DNA from: Kocuria sp. p3-SID1428
GTDB lineage: Bacteria; Actinomycetota; Actinomycetes; Actinomycetales; Micrococcaceae
NCBI RefSeq assembly: GCF_025149945.1
Contig: NZ_JALXVH010000025.1
Span: 1 to 41,969, forward strand
Direction: 5' to 3'
DNA: 41,969 nucleotides
The notes below the pieces were generated by a model. It was given only the letters and a program-made list of their open reading frames with translations. It was not told the DNA's origin and searched no databases. Positions 35,723-41,969 of this stretch are shown here, in pieces; positions within the stretch are counted from its first letter, which is position 1, and every line of letters starts with the position of its first letter. Made by a program: the position numbers and the translations under genes.

Positions 35723-37558
35723 TCACTTGGCCTGGTCGTAGCTCTCCACGATCGCCACGGACACCGGGAACTCCACCGGCACCCGGCCGAAGACGATCTC
35801 GGTGGCCTGCTCGGCGCACCGGCGCACCAGTGCTGCGACCTCCTCGGCGTGCTCGGCGGAGGTGTCCACCATGATCTCGTCGTGCAGGAAGAAGACCAGA
35901 GCGGCATCCAGCCCGCGTCTGCGCAGCTGCGCCCGAACGCAGCCCATCCAGGCCATGGCCCACTCGGCGGCCGAGCCCTGGACCACGAAGTTGCGCGTGA
36001 ACCTCCCCTGCGAGCGGCGCAGCTGCCCGGCGCGGCGCTCGTCCTCGGCGCTGGCGGTGCGGGACACGGCCTCCTGCCAGCGCTGATCCGGCTGCGGCGA
36101 CCAGCGACCGAGCCAGGTGCAGACCTGGGTGCCGTCCTCGCCCACGCGGGCGGCGTGCTCCACGAAGGCCACGGCCTGCGGGAAGAGCCGGGCCAGCTGG
36201 GGCATGAGCCGCCCGGACTCGCCGGTGGTTGCTCCGTACATGGCCCCGAGCAGGGCGACCTTGGCGTGGTCGCGCTGCGTGAGCCCTGTCCCGGAGGCCC
36301 GGCCTCGCTCGGCGATCGAGAGATAGAGGTCCCGGCCTCTGGAGGCATCGGCCAGGGCGTCGTCACGGGCGAGCACCGCAAGGACACGGGGCTCGAGCTG
36401 GGCGGCGTCGGCCACCACCAGGCGACGATCCGGACCCGGTCGCACGGCCGAGCGGATCACCTTGGGGATCTGCAGCGCCCCGCCGCCTCGAGCCGCCCAG
36501 CGCCCGGTGACCACGCCGCCGACCACGTACTCGGCGCGGAAGCGGTCATCGCGCACCCAGGACTCCAGCCACTGCCAGCCGCTGGCGGTGAGCAGCCGGG
36601 AGAGCTTCTTGTACTCCAGGACCGGGGCGACCAGCTGCTCCCGGCGCTCGCGCTCCCCGGGGGAGGAGGCCGGGGCGGCCTGGACCCAGCCGCTGAGCTC
36701 CCACTGGCTCGTGGAGCCGACGTTCAGGCCCGCCCCGCGCAGCGCGCGCAGCAGGGACTGGGGAGAATCAGGGTTCAGCTCGGCGGCGCCCAGCACCTCG
36801 CGGACCCGCTGGGCGGCGGCCTCCATGCGGGCCGGCCGGTGCCCGAGCGCGGGCTGCGGGCCCAGGGCCTCGACCAGCAGGCGCCGGTGGACCTCGGCAT
36901 CCCAGGGGATCCCGATCCGGTGCATGTCCGCTGCCAGCAGGGCCCCGGCGGACTCCAGTGCGCACAGCAGACGCAGCTTGCTGGGGGAGCGGGAGCCCTC
37001 GATCGCCGTCAGCTGGACGCGCAGCTCCTCGAGCACCGCCGACAGGCGCTCAGCATCATCAGCGGCGCCGCGTGGGCCCGCGAGGGCATCGGGGATGTCG
37101 TCGAACAGTCCCATCTGGCCTTCGCCCGGGCCGTTCCACACCGAGCGCGGTGGCGGCTCGGGGGCGATCCCCGGGTGCTCGTGGGCAGGCAGCGGCTCGA
37201 GCACCGGTGAGTAGTCCACCTGCGCGGCCGGGGCGCTGCCCGCGTTCGAGAGGATCGCCGAGACCAGGCGGAGGTCGTGAAGGTGCGGCAGCGGGACGGA
37301 GGGATCGGCGGCCAACAGCCCGGGCAGGATCAGCGGGCCGCGCTCGAGCACCCAGCGGGGGCTGCGCCCGGTCTGCGCACGGCACCGAGCGTCCTGGTCG
37401 TGGATGAAGGTGGCAAGCCCTGCGGAGTCCAGCTGCTGCGGGGCGCCGACGGGCCGGGCGCGGTCGTCGAGGACCTGCGCCCAGTGCACGGCCGGGGCAC
37501 CCGCACCGGCCGGTGCTGGCGCGGTGCGCGGATCCGGGGCAGTCACGACGATCAGCAC
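35723..37558 (-). CDS. Bifunctional 3'-5' exonuclease/DNA polymerase (PolA-like)
   Basis: The 611-residue protein is an actinobacterial family A polymerase, shorter than PolA because the 5'-nuclease domain is absent. The N-terminal half is a diverged exonuclease-like domain in which I see no complete DEDD set. The polymerase half has motif A VVADAAQLEPRVLAVLARD (first catalytic Asp), motif B RDHAKVALLGAMYG with the fingers Lys and Tyr, and motif C FFLHDEIMVDT with the second Asp. It probably acts in repair; its exact job in the family is not settled. The start is GTG at 37558, with GAGAAT 6 nt upstream as a weak -10. It is divergent from ssd. The longer frame from 38569 overlaps ssd and is rejected. 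Confidence 0.93.
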   Translation of the reverse strand: MLIVVTAPDPRTAPAPAGAGAPAVHWAQVLDDRARPVGAPQQLDSAGLATFIHDQDARCRAQTGRSPRWVLERGPLILPGLLAADPSVPLPHLHDLRLVSAILSNAGSAPAAQVDYSPVLEPLPAHEHPGIAPEPPPRSVWNGPGEGQMGLFDDIPDALAGPRGAADDAERLSAVLEELRVQLTAIEGSRSPSKLRLLCALESAGALLAADMHRIGIPWDAEVHRRLLVEALGPQPALGHRPARMEAAAQRVREVLGAAELNPDSPQSLLRALRGAGLNVGSTSQWELSGWVQAAPASSPGERERREQLVAPVLEYKKLSRLLTASGWQWLESWVRDDRFRAEYVVGGVVTGRWAARGGGALQIPKVIRSAVRPGPDRRLVVADAAQLEPRVLAVLARDDALADASRGRDLYLSIAERGRASGTGLTQRDHAKVALLGAMYGATTGESGRLMPQLARLFPQAVAFVEHAARVGEDGTQVCTWLGRWSPQPDQRWQEAVSRTASAEDERRAGQLRRSQGRFTRNFVVQGSAAEWAMAWMGCVRAQLRRRGLDAALVFFLHDEIMVDTSAEHAEEVAALVRRCAEQATEIVFGRVPVEFPVSVAIVESYDQAK

Positions 37559-37730
37559 TCCCGCATTCTCGCCGTCGGCACCGACAGCACAGCGTGTGCG
37601 CCTTCCCGCACGCCGCCGCCCGTGCGGCAGAGCCTCCACAGGCCCCGGGTCCGCGACACCGCCCCGAGCGAGCATCCTCGAATCCGCCCGGGTGGCCCCG
37701 GGGTGGATCTCAGCGGCGCATCGTTCGGGC

Positions 37731-38999
37731 ATGACAGCACAGCACCTGCCCGAGGAGACGGGGACCCAGCGGCTGCGACGACCTTCCGGACGCCGCGCCG
37801 CCGCCCTGGAGATGACGCCGAGTCCTGCCCGCGAGGTCGGGCAGCGCACGGATCCCGACGAGCTCGCCGCGCAGAGCCTTCTGCTCGACGGCCCCGGTCG
37901 CCGGGTGCTGCTGGTCAGCGCAGACGCCGGCCTGGTCCAGGAGATGACGGCGGTCTGCGCGGCGGCCGAGGCCCGACTGAGCTGCGCTCGCGGGATGGAG
38001 CCCGGAGAGCTGGAATCGGCGGCGGAGGCGGCCGAGCTGATCCTGCTGGATGCTCGCAGCGTCCGCGCCGTCGAGGTGCGCCCGGGGGCCCTCCACGCCC
38101 CGGCGGTGCTGCTCGGGAAGGCCGAGGACGAGGACCTGTGGGAGCTGGCGGCCCGCGTGGGCGACTGCACCGTGGCCGTGCTGCCGGCGGCTGAGCCCTG
38201 GCTGGCCGACCGTCTGGCCGATGCGCGCGCGGGGTCGGCTCGGACGAGTGCGGGGGTCCTGGGCGTCATCGGCGCGACCGGAGGCACGGGGGCCTCGACC
38301 CTGTCCTGCTGGCTGGCGGCTTCGGCGGCCCAGGAGCGCGACGTCGTGCTGGTGGACGGCGACCCCGACAGCTGCGGCATCGACCTGCTGCTGGGCACCG
38401 AGATGCTCAGCGGGCTGCGCTGGCCGGATCTGGTGGGTTCGCACGGGGCGCTGAGCTCGCAGCGGCTGTGGGAGGTGCTCCCGGACATCGAGGGACTGCC
38501 TTCTCTGCGCTGGCTGTCCTGGGACCGGCGCGACCCCGTGCAGGCGCCCGTCGCCGCGGTGGTGCGCACCCTGCGTCGGGCCTGCGACGCGGTGGTGCTC
38601 GATCTCGGCCGCGGTAGCGAACGAACGTTCCGGATGGCCGGTCAGTGCGACGCCGTGCTGGTGGTCGTCCCGCGAACCGTGAGGGGGCTGATCTGCGCCG
38701 TCCGCGCCGGTCAGCAGCTGGACGGGGTCCCTGCGGAGTACGTCCTGGCCGGGCCCGCCATCTGCGACGTCACTGCCGACGGGGCCGCCGAGCACCTGGG
38801 CTCGCGCCCGCTCGGGGACCTGCCCTTCGACACCCGTGTGCCCGAGGCCTGCGAAGCCCGCGACCTGCTGCCCCGCGGGCGCAGGCGACGGCATGCCGAG
38901 GCCGTGGCCGGCCTGTGGGAGCAGCTCGATGAGCATTACGGCCTGCTGGCCGAGGACCTCGTCGCCGCGACCGGCTCCGATCGGGGGCGGGGAGCATGA
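37731..38999 (+). CDS. ssd: Septum site-determining protein Ssd-like (CpaE/MinD-type)
   Basis: The 422-residue protein combines an N-terminal receiver-like domain (about 55-150: RRVLLVSADAGLVQEM, then LILLDARSVRAV) with a ParA/MinD-type ATPase domain. The P-loop region reads VIGATGGTGASTLSCWLA at about 178-195. This is a deviant form that lacks the Walker lysine of KGG-x-GKT proteins, as in CpaE/Ssd proteins. DGDPDSCGIDLLLG follows. Such proteins begin Tad loci and are thought to place the machine in the cell; mycobacterial Ssd affects septation. The start lacks a ribosome-binding site; CATCGT lies 6 nt upstream. It overlaps tadA by 4 bp (ATGA). Other in-frame starts inside the first 30 residues are possible. 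Confidence 0.88.
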   Translation: MTAQHLPEETGTQRLRRPSGRRAAALEMTPSPAREVGQRTDPDELAAQSLLLDGPGRRVLLVSADAGLVQEMTAVCAAAEARLSCARGMEPGELESAAEAAELILLDARSVRAVEVRPGALHAPAVLLGKAEDEDLWELAARVGDCTVAVLPAAEPWLADRLADARAGSARTSAGVLGVIGATGGTGASTLSCWLAASAAQERDVVLVDGDPDSCGIDLLLGTEMLSGLRWPDLVGSHGALSSQRLWEVLPDIEGLPSLRWLSWDRRDPVQAPVAAVVRTLRRACDAVVLDLGRGSERTFRMAGQCDAVLVVVPRTVRGLICAVRAGQQLDGVPAEYVLAGPAICDVTADGAAEHLGSRPLGDLPFDTRVPEACEARDLLPRGRRRRHAEAVAGLWEQLDEHYGLLAEDLVAATGSDRGRGA

Positions 39000-40204
39000 G
39001 CACGCAGACCATGGCGTCGTCGAGTCCCCGGAGCGCGGGGCCGGCAGATCTGGATCCGCAGCTGCTGCAGGAGGTCCGAGAGGCCCTGCTCAGCGACGGC
39101 GGCCGCGTGGACGACGAGCGGATCGCGCGCGCCGTGCGCGAGTCGGGTCACGCCCTCAGCGCCGCCGGGACCCTGCATGCCGTGCGCAGGATCCGCGCCG
39201 AACTCACCGGGCTGGGCGCGCTGCAGGCCTTGCTGCCCGGTGCGGGGCTGACCGACGTCTGGATCAACGGCCACCGCGAGGTCTGGTGGGAGGCCGGGTC
39301 CGGGCCCGTGCGGGTCGACTCCCCGTTCCGCAGCGAGGAGGAGGTGCGCGCCCTGGCCGTGCGCCTGATCGCCTCGGCCGGGCGCCGGCTGGACGACGCC
39401 CACCCCTGCGCCGATGTCCAGACCGACGACGGCATCCGCGTCCACGCGGTGCTGCCCCCGATCTCCACAGGAGGCACGCTGCTGTCGGTGCGCTTCCGGC
39501 ACCGGGCCGTGCTCGGCGTCGAGGATCTGGTGGCCTCCGGGACCCTCAGCCCCGAGATCCTGGACCTGCTGCTGGGTGCCGTTGCCGGCGGGGCGAACCT
39601 GCTGGTCACCGGCTCGACCGGCTCCGGCAAGACCACGGTCCTCAACGCGCTGCTGTCGGCGTGCCCGGTCCACGAGCGGATCGTGCTGATCGAGGACGCC
39701 GCTGAGCTGCGACCCGAGCACCCGCACGTGATCGGGATGCAGTCCCGGCACGCGAACGTCGAGGGCGCCGGCGCTGTGGACCTGGTGGAGCTCGTGCGCC
39801 AGTCGCTGCGGATGCGACCGGACCGGATCGTGATCGGCGAGTGCCGCGGAGCCGAGGTCCGAGAGCTGCTCACGGCGCTGAACACCGGGCACAGTGGTGC
39901 CGGGACCGTCCACGCGAACTCCGCCGACGCCGTGCCGGCCCGCCTGGCGGCGCTCGGCGCACTCGGCGGGATGTCGCCGGAGGCCGTGGCACTGCAGGCC
40001 GGCTCGGCGCTGGATCTGGTGATCCACCTGGACCGCGAGGGCGGCCGGCGCGTGCTGCGCACCGTGTCCCTGCTGCAGGAGCGCGATGGTGCGCTGCGCA
40101 TGGTCACGGCTTTCGAGCAGACGCCGCAGGGTCCGTCCCTCGGCCCAGGCTGGTCCGAGTTCGCGGCCCTTGCCGCGCGCCGTCACGGGCGTGTGGGCTC
40201 ATGA
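38996..40204 (+). CDS. tadA: TadA/CpaF secretion ATPase
   Basis: The 402-residue protein is the motor ATPase of a Tad (Flp) pilus, of the VirB11/GspE family. It has an N-terminal domain with LTDVWINGHREVWWE, a Walker A GSTGSGKTT (about 205-213), an Asp box (LIEDAAELRPEHPHV), and a Walker B with RPDRIVIGECRGAE, then GHSGAGTVHANSA. ATP hydrolysis on hexamers drives pilin assembly at the inner face of the membrane. Length and motifs are complete. The gene lies between ssd and tadB, with ATGA overlaps on both sides, so the operon is translationally coupled. Confidence 0.96.
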   Translation: MSTQTMASSSPRSAGPADLDPQLLQEVREALLSDGGRVDDERIARAVRESGHALSAAGTLHAVRRIRAELTGLGALQALLPGAGLTDVWINGHREVWWEAGSGPVRVDSPFRSEEEVRALAVRLIASAGRRLDDAHPCADVQTDDGIRVHAVLPPISTGGTLLSVRFRHRAVLGVEDLVASGTLSPEILDLLLGAVAGGANLLVTGSTGSGKTTVLNALLSACPVHERIVLIEDAAELRPEHPHVIGMQSRHANVEGAGAVDLVELVRQSLRMRPDRIVIGECRGAEVRELLTALNTGHSGAGTVHANSADAVPARLAALGALGGMSPEAVALQAGSALDLVIHLDREGGRRVLRTVSLLQERDGALRMVTAFEQTPQGPSLGPGWSEFAALAARRHGRVGS

Positions 40205-41025
40205 GCGCGCTCGTGGCGATCAGCATCCTGGTGCTCGGGGCCGCGACGGTCCTGTGGCTGCCGCGACAGCTGCCGGCGCACGCCGGCGGTCTCCTAGGCG
40301 CCGCACCGGTGGACTCGGCCTCGGCGCAGACCTCCGGGGTGAAGGCCCTGCTGCGGAGGCTGCGACCACGCCATGGCGCAGCCGAAGCGGGGGAGTGGGT
40401 GGACTGGATCCGGCAGCTGGCCGCCCTGGTCCGGGCGGGGCAGTCGTCCACGGCGATCTTCGCTGTCAGCGCGCAGACGGCGGCTCAGGCTGTGGCGCCC
40501 AGCCGGTCGATCCGCGACCAGGAGCAGATCAGCCGCGCCGTCGCTGCGGCCGCCGCCCTGGGACGGGGTCCCGCCGAGACGCTGCGGGCGCAGGCCGGCG
40601 GTGCAGGCTCCCGGTGCAGCCGCCTCGAACGCACTCGTGCCTCCGTCCTGCGGGACCTGGCCCGGTGCTGGGAGGTCTCCGAACGCACCGGTGCGCCCCT
40701 GGCTGCGCTGCTGGACGGCGTGGCCGAGGCCGCCGAGGCCGATCTCGACGCCGATGCCGCCCGCGAGACGGCCCTGGCCGGGGCGCGGGCCACCGTGCGG
40801 ATCCTGTCCTGGCTGCCGGTGCTCGCCCTGGGGCTCGGGATGCTGATCGGCGCCGACCCGGTGCGCACCCTGCTGACCACACCGTGGGGCATCGCCGCCG
40901 GAGTGCTCGGCGCGGTGCTGACGATCCTGGCTCGGGCGTGGACCCGCCGGATGGTCCATCAGGCCGAGACCGTCACCGGGCACCGGGCAGTGCCTCCTGC
41001 CGCACAGGGGAGGCGGCCGTCATGA
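40201..41025 (+). CDS. tadB: TadB-like pilus platform protein
   Basis: The 274-residue product belongs to the type II/IV secretion GspF family (TadB). It has a hydrophobic N-terminal segment (about 1-20), a cytosolic helical domain with WIRQLAALVRAGQSSTAIF and WEVSERTGAPLAALLDGVAEA, and two C-terminal hydrophobic segments (about 195-215 and 225-245). It forms the membrane platform with TadC under the TadA ATPase. It begins at the ATGA overlap with tadA and ends at an ATGA overlap with tadC; long frames beginning further upstream in this frame are shadows of tadA. Confidence 0.92.
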   Translation: MSALVAISILVLGAATVLWLPRQLPAHAGGLLGAAPVDSASAQTSGVKALLRRLRPRHGAAEAGEWVDWIRQLAALVRAGQSSTAIFAVSAQTAAQAVAPSRSIRDQEQISRAVAAAAALGRGPAETLRAQAGGAGSRCSRLERTRASVLRDLARCWEVSERTGAPLAALLDGVAEAAEADLDADAARETALAGARATVRILSWLPVLALGLGMLIGADPVRTLLTTPWGIAAGVLGAVLTILARAWTRRMVHQAETVTGHRAVPPAAQGRRPS

Positions 41026-41633
41026 CCGATCCGCAGACCTGGCGCGCCGCGGTGCTGATCGCGCTGCTGCTGCTGGGCGCCATGGCCGCCGTCGGGCTCG
41101 CTGCGCTGCCCGGTCGGGACCGGCTCGCCGACGATCCGGCCGGTCCTTCCGGGACGGGCGCCTCGGCGGAGCAGTCGGGTGGGAGCGAATCTGGCGCAGG
41201 CATCTCCGCCGGAGTGCTGATCGAGCTCGTCGCCTCGATGCTCGCCTCCGGAGTCCCCATCTCGAGGGCCCTGGAGGTGCTGGCCGGCACCGACTCCGGA
41301 GCCGTCGGGCAGGCGCTTCGCTGCGTGGCCACCGCTCTCGGGCTGGGGCTGCCCTGGCAGCAGGCCTGGTCGGCCGCAGGAGACGTCCCGCCCCAGGTCC
41401 AGGACCTGCGCTCGGCGCTGACCTTCGCGGCCGTCTCCGGGGCGCCGTCGGCCTCGGCCCTGCGGGCGGCCTCGGCCCAGGTGCGGCGCGCCGAGCACCG
41501 CCGGGCGGAGGCGGCGGCGGAACGGCTGTCCGTGCACCTCATGGTCCCCCTGGGGCTGTGCTCCCTGCCCGCCTTCGTCTGCTGGGGCATCGTCCCGGTG
41601 CTCATCGGGCTCGTGCCCGACCTGCTCGGATGA
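41022..41633 (+). CDS. tadC: TadC-like pilus platform protein
   Basis: The 203-residue protein is the second GspF-type platform subunit. It has a membrane segment at about 9-30, a GspF domain with LIELVASMLASGVPISRALEVLAG and GLPWQQAWSAAG, and a C-terminal membrane segment at about 170-198. It is shorter than many TadC proteins, in line with actinobacterial members. The ATG is in the ATGA overlap with tadB. It is followed by two hairpins and then the pilin-like gene. Confidence 0.9.
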   Translation: MTDPQTWRAAVLIALLLLGAMAAVGLAALPGRDRLADDPAGPSGTGASAEQSGGSESGAGISAGVLIELVASMLASGVPISRALEVLAGTDSGAVGQALRCVATALGLGLPWQQAWSAAGDVPPQVQDLRSALTFAAVSGAPSASALRAASAQVRRAEHRRAEAAAERLSVHLMVPLGLCSLPAFVCWGIVPVLIGLVPDLLG

Positions 41634-41639
41634 GCGATC

Positions 41640-41660
41640 GCCGTCGCGCACCGCGACGGC
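41640..41660 (+). terminator. First hairpin after tadC
   Basis: A 9-bp perfect stem (GCCGTCGCG / CGCGACGGC) with a 3-nt loop, 6 bp after the tadC stop. Confidence 0.6.
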
Positions 41661-41670
41661 CCCACAAGCC

Positions 41671-41694
41671 CCGGGCGGGCGACCGCCCGCCCGG
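41671..41694 (+). terminator. Second hairpin after tadC
   Basis: A 10-bp perfect stem (CCGGGCGGGC / GCCCGCCCGG) with a GACC loop. With the first hairpin it separates the machine genes from the pilin-like gene. It may end most tadC transcripts or protect the 5' end of a processed pilin mRNA. Confidence 0.65.
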
Positions 41695-41739
41695 TCCAGG
41701 AGCCCCCCTCACGGGGCCCGAATGAGAGAGAGGGACGCC

Positions 41740-41969
41740 ATGTCCGTCACCACCCGCACCACCGCCCCCGCATCGGTCGAACCGACGGAGGAGATCGCTA
41801 CGGCTCTAGAGCCTTCCGGGATCGTCGAGCCCGGCCACGAGCTGAGCGCTCAGGACCCGGATCTCGGAGCCTCCACGGTCGAGTACGCGATCATCCTGCT
41901 GGCCGCTGCCGCCTTCGGAGGCGTCATGGCGGCTGTGCTCGCCTCGGATGCCGTCTCCGACCTGCTGCT
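41740..41969 (+). CDS. DUF4244 pilin-like protein (partial, cut by the window edge)
   Basis: A frame opens at 41740 after GAGAGAGAGGG and runs 76 complete codons to the end of the window with no stop. After a polar leader of about 47 residues it reads GASTVEYAIILLAAAAFGG. The Glu at position +5 after a Gly-Ala-Ser cleavage zone and the following hydrophobic helix are the Flp/TadE-type prepilin signature. The family in actinobacteria is DUF4244, found in Tad clusters. It should be processed by a TadV-type prepilin peptidase at the glycine and assembled by TadABC. The long leader is unusual next to classic Flp pilins (about 20 residues) but common in DUF4244. The rest lies outside the window. 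Confidence 0.85.
   Translation, partial: MSVTTRTTAPASVEPTEEIATALEPSGIVEPGHELSAQDPDLGASTVEYAIILLAAAAFGGVMAAVLASDAVSDLL

Noticed and set aside
35709..35723. A terminator between the Nudix and polymerase genes
   Set aside because: Only 13 bp separate the convergent stops and no stable stem is present.

Overview
The window is about 70% GC, dense, and organised like an actinobacterial chromosome. Lineage clues are a clpB gene behind a HAIR operator, a DUF3073 protein, a MarP-type protease, a GlxR/Crp-type regulator next to nth, a Tad/Flp pilus operon with Ssd and DUF4244 proteins, and many leaderless starts. The gene content and order look most like Micrococcaceae (Kocuria, Arthrobacter, Micrococcus relatives). 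I cannot fix the genus from sequence alone. I see no phage, insertion sequence, CRISPR array or plasmid function.

Layout. 1-9,460: housekeeping and stress genes. These are a double-HAD phosphatase, a VanW protein, a cation diffusion facilitator, a CDP-alcohol phosphatidyltransferase, a GNAT, a DUF4442 thioesterase-like protein, HspR-regulated clpB and DUF3073. 9,570-16,793: purine synthesis. purF and purM lie on the minus strand; a purD-purC fusion lies on the plus strand; asparaginase and a small SCP2-like protein sit between them. 16,794-18,606: a degraded patch. An NhaP-type antiporter remnant is joined out of frame to the tail of a thioredoxin-reductase-like gene, next to tRNA-Pro(CGG). 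18,692-24,413: a quinate/shikimate catabolic cluster with dehydrogenase, type II dehydroquinase, IclR regulator, MHS-family importer and two-domain 3-dehydroshikimate dehydratase. A 19-bp palindromic operator lies between the divergent promoters. 24,518-29,645: metallophosphoesterase, bifunctional penicillin-binding protein, DUF4177, RidA-like and a Nudix-like protein. 29,734-37,558: Crp/GlxR regulator, MarP protease, acetyl-CoA synthetase, endonuclease III, CoA-type Nudix hydrolase and a PolA-like polymerase. 37,731-41,969: ssd-tadA-tadB-tadC joined by ATGA overlaps, then two hairpins and a DUF4244 pilin-like gene cut by the window edge.

How the parts connect. PurF, PurM and PurD-PurC supply four activities of the IMP pathway. 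The shikimate cluster should import quinate or shikimate and convert it to protocatechuate; ring-cleavage genes are not in the window. The Crp-family regulator may act on acs, which has a CRP-like box upstream. The Tad genes encode the ATPase and platform of a pilus or secretion machine.

No wholly new system stands out. The best candidates for follow-up are the PurD-PurC fusion, a repeated TANNNT + 6-7 nt + start-codon signature at nine genes, the tandem-HAD protein, the chimeric pseudogene by the tRNA, and the hairpin pair between tadC and the pilin-like gene.
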